Assembly: GCA_035610835.1 (NCBI GenBank) | Contig: CM069441.1 | Location: 98,822,180 to 98,886,179 of the forward strand | Length of the DNA stretch: 64,000 nucleotides | Direction of reading: 5' to 3' | DNA from: Ophiura sarsii | Lineage: Eukaryota; Echinodermata; Ophiuroidea; Amphilepidida; Ophiuridae | The notes under the pieces: generated by a model | Seen by the model: the letters and a program-made list of their open reading frames with translations, nothing else | Databases searched by the model: none | Told to the model about the DNA's origin: nothing | Shown: piece after piece, positions 10,688 through 22,983 of the stretch | How positions within the stretch are numbered: position 1 is the first letter of the stretch | Layout of the letters: every line of letters begins with the position of its first letter | Position numbers and translations under genes: made by a program

Positions 10688-12954
10688 CTACCACATAATT
10701 ATTGGGTTAGGCATATGTACGACTGTTTCAAATCCACACTTGGCAGCCTCGCTGTTACCCAATGACCCAATCTGTTTGGATAATGTCACCGATAGAGGCC
10801 ATACTTTGTAAATTTGACATATGTCATGTATGGGGTCATGACCCCTAAAATAGGAAAAGGAAGGTTCATTTCTTGTTGGGAAAATGTTGCAATTTTGTTC
10901 ATTGTCAGACATTTTTTGGAAATGTGTCCAAATCTGTCACCATGGTCACCGAAGATCCTTTTTGTAACTTCACGTGGTCGTCTAATAACCCCTACTTTGT
11001 CATGTTTGTGCATGTTCTTTGTCTCTAAGGTTTGGAAGTGCTAACCACGGGAGCCATCCTTATTATAACCGAGTCCATGTCATACTTAAAGTGCCCCCGG
11101 GTTTTAGTTTGCGTCTTAGATCAGGTTCGAGGCTTCATTCACTTACATTAACGGATGTGAGGTGTTCTGGTCAGACTGCTTTTAGTAACTTATTCTCATG
11201 ATATCTATTGTGAGTCTGTTATGACTTATTTAGTCTATCAAGGACGTTTAAATTTTGAGATAATTATAGCGCAGACAAACAAATTGTGCGACATCGAATA
11301 AGTATATAAGCCTAAGAGAAATATAACTGCTAAAAGTAATACTATTGCTATCCTGACCTAGATGTATGCTGAAACGCTCATACAGGAAACAATGTTAATA
11401 CTACAATGCAAGCGGGTTATCGAGACGAGTAGCCATTTTAAAACGTCAGTATCTCAACCCAAAAAAATCACCTCGTCGTCACCATGATCAATACAATAAA
11501 CCTTTTTTTCCAAGGAAAGAACCTGCTTACGCGATAGTCACAGACAAGAGTATTGAATATCTCTTGTCACAGACATGAGATATTCCATCATCGACATGTT
11601 TTTAAGAATTTATTCGTTCATTTTGAAATGTGCACGGTTTATATACTTTTATATTGGATATTTTGGAGTCTTTCTTGTTGCGTCGTGCAATTAATTGTCC
11701 ATTGTTTTAATATGATTATTTGTTCAGCCGTTAAATGTTCATGTCGCATATTGCTAGATAATCCTCTGAAATCCTTGCATATCTCGGAGTTAGTATAAGG
11801 TGCTATCTAAAAATAGTTCCTTGAATACGTAACTCAGTCGTTAGGAACAAAACTATTCGCATATTTTGATCTAGAATATCCTCATTTTTGTATCTACTTT
11901 TTTGTATCTATTCAGATGGCTATTATTTACATTTGCATTTCAAGATAATGTTGTCAATCGCTTCTAACGTTTATGTCACGTTCTATGTGCATTCAACCGA
12001 TTATGAACAAAAGCGTACGCATTAGGTATTGCATACATAGCCGTCACTTTCAAATGCGCTTAAATAACATACTTTATATGTATGTAGAAACAACTTGTTC
12101 ATCGATATTTTTCGTCAAGTTCTTCTGCTATAGTCAAAGTATTTGAAATACATTTGTCTTGCCGTTCAAAATGATCTTTACCCCTTAGGTTCGTATTTAA
12201 TTAAGAAGGAAACAAATATCATATGTTTCGTGTATTTTCAAAACGGTTTTTGATCTGGTATATCTTGAAATGAGGTGTGCCCATTAAGCATTGGTGTATT
12301 CAAAATGCGAATACTTTTACAAGGGAATTGGGAGCATTTACTAGGAGTAGACAAAGAAAGTACTTAAAATGATATGTTTCAATCTACAACGCTATAAATA
12401 ATATACAACCGGAACCACCTTCCTCTTGTTATTACAATTTTTCAAAATGGTACCTTATATATGTTCATCATTTCATTAAACTTGTTTTAGATATTTTGTC
12501 GATCGAACTTTTCGCACTTTTGTTGTGGTTTGTAATAACACACTTGTATCCTCAATAAATTGGATTAAAATGAAAAAGGATCTGATGAAAGGAAGTGTGA
12601 ACTATTTGGAATCTTTCCAATCCGGTAACCCATCTTCCTATACACAATTGGGCATCAATTGATCAAGTGATATAACAAAACTTGAATTAAACGGTACCTG
12701 TATTTTGTGAACACCGTTGAACACCGTTATTAGATCAGCAACCATAATTCGCAAATAACAACCGCTCAGCTAATTGGTAGTGCGATTGACAATAGAAAGT
12801 AATATTGTTGGTTGTTGGTTTAAATAATTCCTATATGAACATAAGTCACTGTCTCTTACATTTACATTATTACACCAATAAGATGTAAGAATGATGAATT
12901 CTTGTATGGACATTTTTCTTGAGTTTGATGACACTCCACTAGTAACCCTTAACG
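9690..12954. other. no gene seen; poly-G tract
   Basis: AT-rich, apparently single-copy sequence. The only structure noticed is a G run at about 10656-10685 after GGGGGCGGA. No splice-framed coding segment is convincing. Confidence 0.5.
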
Positions 12955-13182
12955 CAGTAAAATGACATTTCCTAAATTTCACAAAATGTTTCAAAAACAT
13001 CAACATTATTGGAGTTCATGACCGCATTTGGAATCACATGAGAAATGCATTAAATATGTACAAACATGCCTAATATTGGTTAGGTAATTCTTGAAATAAG
13101 AAATTGAAAGTTGGGAAAGGTTTCTGGAAAAACTTTTTTGTAATGGTAAAACTATAATTGCCGCGTGGAAATTGTTAACATT
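12955..13182. mobile_element. MITE related to 4810-5072, copy 2
   Basis: It shares AATGTTTCAAAAACATC, TTGAAAGTTGGGAAAGGTTT and GCCGCGTGGAAATTGTTAAC with the copies at 4810 and 60298. The left terminus is decayed. Confidence 0.45.
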
Positions 13183-13403
13183 GATACAGGAGATAGGAAC
13201 ATCACGAAGCCATTTTTATGGGCCGTATTCTCGTACTAAACAAACGCGGTTGTATTTACCTAGAAACTGTTTTAAAAAACAGTTTCTAGGTAATACTAAT
13301 CGATTTTAAACTCTACAAACTCCGCAAACTCCGCAGACGAGCTAAGTATTCAGTTTATGTAACGCGGTTTTAAGCTAAATACGCGTTCAACTTTATCATC
13401 GTG

Positions 13404-14104
13404 TAAGGGGGTGTGGACCCTCAGCTTAGCCTCCGTAAAACTAACGTAACTTCTTCAATATTCATTTAATCTTTATAAAAGTATACTTTTTTTGCAGGAA
13501 AGGGTTAAAAGAATCCAACCATGATAATGAAATTGACAATTTTGGAAAAATTATAAAAAACACGTTTTTTGACCCATTTTAGGTTCTGCAAAGATAACTC
13601 AAAAAATATTTTGTAAAATGTTGTCATACTAGTTTTATGATAATCCTGATAACATTCCCCTAGGTGATTTTTGTTTGTTTGAATATCTTATTTATTTTTT
13701 GAGTTATAGACCAAAAAGTGCGATTTTTTCCCAAAAATTAGATTTTCATGTTTTTGGAGGTAAAAAAAAAATCACATTTTTTGCCCTTTTTGCTCTAAAC
13801 TCATTAAAAAAAATTAAAAAAATGTAAAAAAAAAAAAAAGCACCCTGGGGAATGTTATCAAGATTATCATAAAACTAGTATTATTGACAAAATATATTTT
13901 GAGTTATCTTTGCAGAACCTAAAATAGGTAAAAAACCGTGTTTTTTCTAATTTTCTCCCAAATGGTCAATTTCATTATCATGGTTGGATTCATTGAACCC
14001 TTTTCTGCGAAAAACTGTGTACTTATATAAAGATTAAATGAATATTGAAGAAGTGACGGCAGTTTTACGGAGGCTGTGTGTACCTGAGAGTCCACACCCT
14101 CTTA
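13404..14104. mobile_element. TTAA-flanked foldback, copy A
   Basis: The ends are GGGGGTGTGGACCCTCAG and the inverse CTGAGAGTCCACACCCTC, with GTAA/TTAG flanks consistent with a decayed TTAA duplication. The arms include CCTCCGTAAAACT, ATTCATTTAATCTTTATA and TTTGCAGAACCTAAAA. It has long A/T runs and no protein. It is similar to copy B (14197-14632). Confidence 0.7.
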
Positions 14105-14196
14105 GCTTAACGCAATTCTCGAAAAATTGTTTAACTTAAACACTCGTAACTTTAACACAGGGGTATGGGGGTAGTTTAACGCGCGTTTAACATGTT

Positions 14197-14632
14197 TAAG
14201 GTGGTGGACCCTCAGGTATAGCCTCCGTAAAACTGCTGTAACTCCTTCATGATTTTGGTTACCAAAAATGTGATTTTCATGGTTCTGGAGGTAAAAAATC
14301 ACATGTTTTTGGCTCTTTTGGGTCTATAACTCAAAAGATAAATAAGATATTAAAAAAAAAAAAAATGCTTCCGAGGGAATGTTATCAGGATTATAATAAA
14401 ACTAGTATGACAACATTTGACAAAATATATTTTTGAGTTATCTTTGCAGAACCTAAACGGGTCAAAAATTTGTTTTTTATAATTTTCTCCAATATGGTCA
14501 ATTTCATGTTCATGGTTGGATTCATTGAACCCTTTTCTGCAAAAAAATGTACACTTTTATATAGATTAAATGAATAACGAAGAAGTTACGGCAGTTTTAC
14601 GGAGGCTATGCTGAGGGTCCACACCCCCTTAA
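14197..14632. mobile_element. TTAA-flanked foldback, copy B
   Basis: The ends are GGTGGTGGACCCTCAGG and CTGAGGGTCCACACCCCC, flanked on both sides by TTAA. It belongs to the same family as 13404-14104 but lacks much of the left arm. TTAA duplications are typical of piggyBac or Kolobok transposases. Confidence 0.7.
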
Positions 14633-14945
14633 CTAAACTCGTGCATCAATTGTACACCTTGAGTGATTACTCAACCATGCCCGGTGCAATCTGACGTGCA
14701 TCGTGTAGTCTTAAAAATACACGTGCATTTGAGGCACTCGGTCGATATCTATTGTAACCCACTTGGGCCACAATAAATTGTATACCTGTATACAGTGAAC
14801 GCACGACCACTCTGGGGACGAGATTTGCGGAGTTTAAAATCGGGTTTTGTTAAACACGTCGTGTAAAACTCGCGTTTAATTTAGACACGAGTTTAGTTAG
14901 ACACGTTTTTACGCTTAAACCGTGTTAAGCACGAGAATATGGCCC

Positions 14946-16348
14946 ATTATGGGGCCTAATACCAGACAACATTAATCTAGAACCCAATAAAATATAATGA
15001 TATACTTACCATACAAAGAACATGTGCATCTCTTTCAGTAAGTATACAGTTCATTATAGGTTACCCACGATTTTGAGGGGAAGTTCATAACATGCTTATT
15101 ATCACTTACACGCATGTGACACATCTCACTCAAGTTTAAGGGTATTTTGGTCATGTTCAATCTATAAATATACACCAGTTCAATACAATCAATATGAGTA
15201 ATTCGATGATTTCTGAGCATCCCTCAAACGATTCTGTGTCATTTGTTGCGACACCAGACATTCATGCACATATGTTGCAATTATAATGGCAGTTTTCCAA
15301 TCATAACAGAATCACTCATACAATTAAGCCAAGTAAATTAATTGCTACAGTAATCTGCCAAGTATCAGACCTTCGTGAATAGTGATGGTAACCATACGGT
15401 TACACTTGAAATGATAGCTGTTTCTATACTCAGGCAGTGATTGCAATATTATTATATCGTTTACTTCACATTCATTTTGTTCCATGATTTGCTTCAATAA
15501 AGGAAATTAATTCAATTGAAATTCTTAAAGTCTGATTTGATCATATGGCTTGTTAGTATTGTGTGTGTATGTATAACTGTTTATTATTTTTGTTTCCATG
15601 TTCAATCGCTTATAGGGATCGCGATGTAAGGCGCTAATACAAACATGGTTATTATTTATATTAGTGAATTGATCATAATATTGAATTTAATTTTGTTCAG
15701 GGTACACCAACGTAGTATAGAAGTACACGACTTGGCAACATAGTCAGTCGGTCACATCTTTGCCTATAGATATGGTTCTTCATCAAATGTTTTAAACTTT
15801 GTAATAAGTACTATAATAACTATAAGTTTATATTATAATTCACTTCATACGAGGGCTAAAATACATAATAGTCTACGAAATACCGCTAATTTTTAAATAT
15901 TGGAATATTTTCGAAGATTTCAAAAAATGTTTAACGAATGTTCTTAAAATCAAATGCCAAAAAGAAATTGCTGTGACAAAACATATCAAATGTTCAAATG
16001 ACGGGCTGCAACACAAATTTTGTTTTCGTCATTTTGATATAATATCCTTGATCAAAATGATTTCATCAGTAGGCCTATACAAAAGAAGTGTTAGTAAACA
16101 ATTGCTTTCTAGATCAACACTTTTCCCGGATACTTATCACAGGATTTGTGGTTATAGCAGGTTATCCCTTTATATTAATCTTATGACTCGGATATGCGAA
16201 CGCCTGGATAGTTCCTGTTTGCAAGGTTTTCTCATCATAGCTGCGCCTATATTCATATAAGTTTTTGGAGTAGACAATCATTTTATGAACCAAAATATTG
16301 GAGTAGACATAGTATTATATGAAGCAAAATATGAACTAAAACAGTATT
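14946..16348. other. no gene seen
   Basis: Nothing recognisable was found: AT-rich sequence without convincing exons or repeats. Confidence 0.4.
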
Positions 16349-16745
16349 GTTTAAAGGGGCATTGAGCATTTGAGAGATTGCCGAGAAAAATGAAATTTGG
16401 AAAAAAGGAATTGTTTCGATAGATAAGGTACGTATAGGTACCCTGAAGTGTATTGATTAACGGGAAAACGGTTGAATAATCGCACTAGATTGAAATTTGG
16501 TTGAAGCAAGTTATGTGGTAATTTCGATGTGATCGAAACATTGACCCTAGAAGAAAAGGTCAATGATCGAAATGACCAAATCGTGAAATTGTACATGATA
16601 TGCGGGGATAGACGGCGAATTAAGGTAAATGGTTTCAGATGGTATAGTTAGTATATAATATGCCTATAAGTATGACATGTGCAAAACTGATTTCCATACA
16701 AATTGAGGGCGCACTCCCATACGTATCTCTCAGTGCCCCTTCAAA
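16349..16745. mobile_element. MITE, TTTAAAGGGGCATTGAG termini
   Basis: TTTAAAGGGGCATTGAGCAT and CTCTCAGTGCCCCTTCAAA are inverted at the ends. A diverged, inverted relative covers about 56210-56445, and a terminus-like TCTCAATGCCCCCTTTAAA lies at 33728-33746. Confidence 0.55.
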
Positions 16746-17249
16746 CTAAATCATTCATATTACAATAAGACAATGCCTTGGTTTTATCTCAGTAACCGAT
16801 ATCAGAATCAAAATTAAAAATTAAAACAATGTGTTTCATAAAAACTAACTGAACTGAAACTAATATGTGTATTATAATACCAGATCAGTTCGATACAAAT
16901 GCAATGGACTGCCATATTAAAGTAGCTTACTATTTCCCCTCGGTTACGTAGCAAAGTCTGAGCGGATATATCCGTGGTAATATAGGTTATCTAGCTGGTG
17001 TGTGGGCTATTTTATTCTTATGCCGATTATTCATCAATTTATAAATAAATACATGTAGATAAAACTGCAAAACCTCACTGTTTAATGCCATGACCATGCA
17101 AATTAAGCCCGTGTGGCAAATGAGATTTGATTGAGACTATTCTTTTCTCTTGTCCAAGGCTGACAGCAAAATTGTTAACTTTATTTGTTAGAAGTGGCTC
17201 TTTTTACTTCATTCTTTTCTTCCATCTTTTCTAACTTTCATTTCATTCA

Positions 17250-17395
17250 GCCAGCATGCTTATATAGGCTTTTTAAGCCTGGCTCAAGCATTTAGCTGGA
17301 GCATGGTCCTTTCAGGACCCAAGCGTGTGTCCGTATGGACCGACCGTGTAAACAAACAAACAAACAAACAAACAAACAAATGGAGTTTTAGTGCC
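17250..17395. repeat. retroposon-like segment ending in (AAAC)n
   Basis: A GC-richer stretch (GGCTCAAGCATTTAGCTGGA ... GTCCGTATGGACCGACCGTG) runs directly into about nine AAAC units. A simple-repeat tail suggests the 3' end of a SINE. No polymerase III boxes were confirmed. Confidence 0.3.
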
Positions 17396-17447
17396 ATATT
17401 GCAATATTAACGTTTCTAGAACTAAACTGGTTAGCGAAGGAAAGTTA

Positions 17448-18010
17448 TAAAGGGTTCAACAAAAGAAAGTATACCACTTTGTTTATGTCATTTTGAGTAT
17501 CATTCAATTTTTTTTTTGACCAAACAGGCTAGATAGGCATTTAGATGAATCTTTTAGGCATACTTTGATACCAAATTTGCCCCTAACAACAAATTAGATA
17601 AACCATGATTAGCACCATTTAAAGAAAAATATCCCATTTTCAAAAGTCGCATTTCCAATACACAGCCCGAGAAAAAAGGACCATTTGTTAACACACATAC
17701 AATGTCGTAAGACCCAACGCATTTAGCACTGTGTGATCGATAGCCCCGTAAATCCTGGCTAATACACCCCCCCCGAGAGACCCCAATTGGTCCTCTGTGT
17801 ATTGGAAATGCGACTTTTGAAAATGGGATATTTTTCTTTAAATGGTGCTAATCATGGTTTATCTTTGTTGTTAGGGGGCAAATTTGGTATCAAATTATGC
17901 CTAAAAGATTCATCTAAATGCCTATCTAGCCTGTTTGGTCAAAAAGAAAATGAATGTTACTCAAAATGACATAAACAAATTGGTATACTTTCTTTTGTTG
18001 AACCCTTTAT
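17448..18010. mobile_element. foldback, TAAAGGGTTCAACAAAAG termini, copy 1
   Basis: The arms of about 210 bp are near-perfect inverted repeats, from TAAAGGGTTCAACAAAAGAA to its reverse complement. They contain AAACAGGCTAGATAGGCATT. A second copy lies at 53571-54147 with a different centre. The open frame at 17787-17969 is arm sequence. Confidence 0.75.
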
Positions 18011-18589
18011 TATTACCATTTACTGATACAACTTAATCTGTAGTGACATCTAAAATAGGGACGGCTAAAAGCCGGTATTGTCAATCGGAGCTATTGTGTG
18101 TCTGGGATTAAAATAGATCAAAAGGAGCCATCATAAGGCCGCGTAGTCAAGCGCTGTCATGAAATAACTCACCAGTAAATGCATAACTCGACACTCTCAC
18201 TTCCAGAAACTAGTATCGATTTGAAAAGATGTACTGATTGTCCCAAGTGCTCGCGGGTTCGAGTTTAGGTCTAATAAAATACTGAGTGAAACATTTGTAT
18301 ACAAATTATTTTTTTCCATAGTTTCTCTTTTTCCAAATATAGTTTAACTTAATATTATACTACATCAAGTATAGAGACAATTGTTTTCGCAACAGGCTAT
18401 CATTACTCACATTTCTTAGCGGGCTTTTCAAACATGCAAGCCGTACAGGTGCCAGCGGGATGGACATAGTAATTAACGCTTTATAAATTACATTATTTTA
18501 ATACAGACGATCATCCCTGCTTTTCATAATCTCTGGTTTATTAATGCGCTATCTTGACATAAATTTACATCACACCACATTGTACTGTA

Positions 18590-18820
18590 TTTTCGATGGG
18601 ACCCAGTATAGACACTAGTGACAGAAATCAGTGGTCATGTGATGAAAATGATGCATGCTGGTGTTGCTCAAGAAATCTTTTTGGGCAAGATCGAATGAAA
18701 CTGCAGCAACTTTTTCAAGAGTTGAAGCATGTGTTTTATAAAAGTGAATGTGATGCAAAATATCCGAAGCCAATTTATATTAACCTACAGTCGGTGAATA
18801 TCATTCGCACAAAATAATAA
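18590..18820 (+). repeat. short ORF in a two-copy repeat
   Basis: From ATG at 18596 a 73-codon frame runs to 18817 (MGPSIDTSDRNQWSCDENDA, then CWCCSRNLFGQDRMKL). The first 85 bp recur at about 57935-58020 with substitutions and no long frame. I recognise no domain. It is more likely part of a mobile element than a host gene. Confidence 0.3.
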
Positions 18821-19130
18821 ACTGTTAAATAATCAGATAACAGCTTTGTCACAGGTGCTTTGCATGACTGGCATTTGTTTGGACAGGTGTTTTACCGTAG
18901 AATGGTATGTATCACTACTTTTAAGTCATCACATAGCAACTGTTATGAAACGCACGCGTGAACGCTATCACTCAGTATTAATTTAGGCTTGAACTTTGGA
19001 AGGCCCATAAGCCATTATTCGAGCATGTTCTATAAGAGAGATGGCTAAAACCATCATGCTGTCTTCGCGAAACGATTCTGATCGTATGGGATCGTCAGAA
19101 AACCGCAGGTGTTTTGCTACATGATATCTA
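18821..19130. other. no gene seen
   Basis: Nothing recognisable was found. Confidence 0.4.
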
Positions 19131-19134
19131 CATG

Positions 19135-19308
19135 TATACTATACTATACTATACTATACTATACTATACTATACTATACTATACTATACTATACTATACT
19201 ATACTATACTATACTATACTATACTATACTATACTATACTATACTATACTATACTATACTATACTATACTATACTATATACTATACTATACTATACTATA
19301 CTATACTA
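19135..19308. repeat. (ATACT)n microsatellite
   Basis: About 34 tandem ATACT units, with one phase slip near 19275. The frames translating as YTILYYTILY are artefacts. Confidence 0.95.
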
Positions 19309-19405
19309 AGAGAAAGAATCTTTGATAGTAAGAGGAGCACTCAATCCGTTTTATTGTAGTCTTAGACATGCACCTGGACATGGACACGGAGATGACAATG
19401 ACTAA

Positions 19406-19585
<180 letters not shown>

Positions 19586-19795
19586 CCGTGCACTTGAGGA
19601 ATTCGGTCAATATCATTAGTAACTATAAATGTATACAGTGAACGCACGGCCACTCTGGGGATGAGATATGAGTTTAAAATCGGCTTTTGTTAAACACTTC
19701 GTTTAAAAGATAAACTCGCGTTTAAATTAGATACGAGTTTAGTTACACACGGTTTTAAGCTAAAACCGTGTTTAGTACGAGAATACGGCCAATAT
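19586..19795. mobile_element. GGGCCGTATTC foldback family, copy 3 (left half missing)
   Basis: It begins mid-element (GTGCACTTGAGGAATTCGGT CAATA) and ends TACGAGAATACGGCC. The left half is replaced by the AATC microsatellite. Confidence 0.65.
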
Positions 19796-20025
19796 GTTTC
19801 TGTAGTTACCCACCATAGGATTTTTTCTTCTTTTTTTAATTCAAAATTCCTACAACTTTTGACGTCATCTGCGATATTACACATTTCATGTCATTGAACC
19901 ACTTAAAAGTGCGATAATCCTTGTTAGGCCTCGATATTCATCACATGAAAATAAATAACATTTGGTTAAGCGCCATCTTGGCATCTTGACAACACGAAAC
20001 TCGGGTTTGCCTTCCCACGTGATCA

Positions 20026-20041
20026 GTTATTCCATGGCAAC
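20026..20041. promoter_or_regulatory. candidate RFX X-box
   Basis: GTTATTCCATGGCAAC resembles the inverted-repeat X-box bound by RFX factors of ciliary genes. A CACGTG E-box lies 5 bp upstream (20016-20021), and an ATG frame of 74 codons starts 50 bp downstream. A chance match is possible. Confidence 0.25.
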
Positions 20042-20090
20042 GACGACTATACCTAGTTCCGATGGGAAAACAAATTAAACTGAACAAGAA

Positions 20091-20315
20091 ATGGGTGCAG
20101 TGCAAAGAGATTCGAGGAAGTTAGTTTACGTGACACAACTGTACGCCAACCTTGCCATTGCGATGATATTTTTGTCTATATATGGGCATTTTAAACATCA
20201 TGTTCTGATGTTCACGAAGAACCGTTTTGTTGCCGCCAAACTCCCAAAATGGATTCAGCCTATTTGTGTTTACGATAATAATGTTTTCCGTGTTCACGAT
20301 TTAGATGTGTACTGA
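20091..20315 (+). CDS. uncertain 74-residue membrane-like ORF
   Basis: The ATG at 20091 follows GAACAAGAA, and the frame ends TGA at 20313-20315. It reads MGAVQRDSRKLVYVTQLYAN, then a hydrophobic helix LAIAMIFLSIYGHF, then a basic tail. The upstream 110 bp carries an E-box and an X-box-like site, making a small membrane-protein gene or first exon conceivable. No homolog is recognised. The last codons run into the minisatellite at 20320. Confidence 0.25.
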   Translation: MGAVQRDSRKLVYVTQLYANLAIAMIFLSIYGHFKHHVLMFTKNRFVAAKLPKWIQPICVYDNNVFRVHDLDVY

Positions 20316-20319
20316 ATTT

Positions 20320-21255
20320 CACATGGTTCTTTACTGAAATATATACTCTGATACTCAAAAACATTGGTTTTACTGTTATATTTTTTTCTTCTGTACACTG
20401 AAACGCACTAATTCGGTTTATAATGGAATATAAAAGTCTACTCAATGCCCCTGTATATCAATGTGTACATTGAAATAAGCAACATTATGTAATACATCTA
20501 TGGTGTACACTGAACACATTTTTAGTGTACTCCGAGATAAACATAGCTATTCAAGTATCTCTTTGGTGTACACTGAAATGCACAAGTTATTCGAATACCT
20601 CTGATGATATACACTGAAATACACTAAGTTATTCAAATGCCTGTTTTGTGTACACTGAAATACACAAGGTTAATCAAATATCTTTAGGTGTAGGCCTACA
20701 CTGAAATGCCTATATTCAAATGTCTCTTTGGCGTACACTGACATAAACTAACTATCTCTTTGGTGTACACTGAAACGCACAAAGTTATTCAAATACCTCT
20801 GGTGTACACTGATATATACAACAAAACACAAAGTTATTCAAATGCTTCTTTGGGTACACCGAAAAACTCAAGGTTAATCAAATGCCTCGTTGGTGTACAC
20901 TGAAATACATAACGTTATTTAATGCTTCTTTGATGTAGGCCTACACTTAAATACACAAAGTTATTCAAATGCATCTTTGATGTAGGCCTACACTTAAATA
21001 CACAAGGTTAATCAAATGCCTCTTTGATGTACACTGAAATACACAAAGTTATTCAAATGCTTCTTTGGTGCATGGTGTACGCTGAAATACACAAAGTTAT
21101 TCAAATGCCTCTTTGGTGTACACTGAATTACACCAGGTTAATCAAATAACTCTTTGGTGTTCACTGAAATACACAAAGTTATTCAAATATTTCTTTGGTG
21201 TACATCACTGAAATACACAAGGTTAATTTAATTACCTCTTTGGTGTTCACTGAAC
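20320..21255. repeat. minisatellite, about 41-bp unit
   Basis: The unit is approximately GTGTACACTGAAATACACAA followed by AGTTATTCAAATGCCTCTTTG. About 20 imperfect copies are present, more regular after 20740. Several copies carry a GTAGGCCTACAC variant. Confidence 0.85.
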
Positions 21256-21289
21256 TAGTTTGGGACCTTAATCAGCCTTTAAGGAAAGT

Positions 21290-22010
21290 CCTATGACCAT
21301 CCACCACAATTGGGGATGTAAAGTCGGCCAGAACATTTTTTGAAATATTGAACAGGGGAATTCTTCTAAAAATCAGCTTTACAATGATGTATTACATGTC
21401 CATATTGCATGTTAAATAGGCAGTACAAATCACTAAATCCATTGAAAATTCCTTTGTTTCCTATTGTTTATTGAAATGTTCATTGAGCCATATCTCAGTA
21501 CATGCTCTGCCGACTTAACGTGGTGCTGGATGGTCACAAATGTGATCTCTAAGTAGTCCAAACTTTGATGCTCGGAAAATACGCAAGTGCAACGCATTGG
21601 TGGTTAATGGCCTAAATCAATCGGGGGGGGGGGGGGGGGGGGGGGTGTTCTGACAGGCATATCTTCAAATCTTTGTATCTCAAAGGTTGAAGTTATAAAA
21701 TTTCACAAATTAAAATTAGAAATATAACTTTTATATATCCTAAGATATGAAGCAGTTAAGTTGCCTACTTTTAAAGTTATAAGCTCTCCCGATTTTGGAC
21801 TCAGTTTTTGGGGACACGCTGTAGGACTCAGACAGGTTATTTTGTAAACGCCTTTATGCAATTGCGGATATTTCCGAAATGGATATTGGGCAATTAGGCT
21901 ATAATTAAGTGATTGGTTAGTTAATTGATTGATTGAGACAAAACATATAATTTTGTTATAATTGTCGTTCGTTATATTTGTATGATTTTAAGGATAGATG
22001 GGCTATCTAT
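21290..22010. other. weak inverted repeat and poly-G tract; no gene
   Basis: TGACCATCCACCAC (21294) and GTGGTGCTGGATGGTCA (21521) bracket a 240-bp segment. A run of 23 G follows at 21623-21645. At about 21985-22028 ATGATTTTAAG-GATAGATGGGCTATCTATC-CGCTTAAAATCAT forms a hairpin. 22030-22350 shows nothing. Confidence 0.45.
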
Positions 22011-22351
22011 CCCGCTTAAAATCATACAGGTCTTATTATTATTATGTTTTTGCATAATGTTACTTCAACTAGTTTAATACGACATGACGACTCAAGAGTA
22101 CCTAAGTTATACATTCAAGTCATTTGCGAATATTTTCAACTTATATACACTGAGTAAAATATTCACCGAAATATAATTTAACATTAAAATTAATTTAACG
22201 TAACAATTGTATATACTCCGTTTTTTATACATTTTCTACGGATTCATTCAATAAGTTTTACCTCCTTCTTCATAACATCGCTAATATGAATGTCAACCTC
22301 ATGACATTTGTCATGATTATATATAGCTTCGAATCATAGCTAAACATATTT

Positions 22352-22868
22352 GGCCGTATTCTCCTACGTAGTTAAACACGGTTTTAAGCTAAACACGCGT
22401 CTAACTTTGACTTTAGACACAGCGTTTAATTAAACGCAATTCTCGTACATTTGTTTTACTTAAACACGCGTCTAACTCGCCGAAATGTGTCTAACTTTAA
22501 ACATGGGTACGGGGGTAGTTTAATGCGTGTTTAACTAAACTCGCGCACCAACTGTATGCCTTGAATGATCACTCAACCGTGCCCAGTGTAATCTGAATCG
22601 CGGACCGTGTAGTCTTTAAAAGTACCGTGTATTTAAGGCATTCGGTCGATATCTATTGTCCCGGGTCTATTGTATCCCACTAGAGCCAAAATGAATTAAA
22701 TACCTGTACACAATCTACGAAGGACCACTCTGGGAACGAGATTTGCAGAGTTTGAAATCGTGTTTTGTTAACACGTCATTTCAAGGATAAACTCACGTTT
22801 AAGTTAGACACGCGTTTAGTTAAACACGGTTTTAAGCTAAAACCGTGTTTAGTACGAGAATACGGCCC
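22352..22868. mobile_element. GGGCCGTATTC foldback family, copy 4
   Basis: An intact copy with TGGCCGTATTCTCCTACG and TACGAGAATACGGCCC ends. It gives the uninterrupted reference sequence at sites where copies 2, 5 and 10 are split. Confidence 0.8.
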
Positions 22869-22983
22869 TAATAGTAAATGATAACTGATAACTGATAGCT
22901 GTTTCGCTTTTATTCTGATGCGGTCAAAGCCAGAGATACATTTTGGACAACGGAAACGGAAATTACCCTAAAAAAAATACACA

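Larger units (their letters stand above)
13220..14945. mobile_element. GGGCCGTATTC foldback family, copy 2 (split by two insertions)
   Basis: The left end is GGGCCGTATTCTCGTAC (13220) and the right end CACGAGAATATGGCCC (14945). The family sequence is interrupted at 13404-14104 and 14197-14632 by two TTAA-type foldbacks. It resumes exactly where intact copies continue (CTTAACGCAATTCTCG; CTAAACTCGTGCA). Confidence 0.75.
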
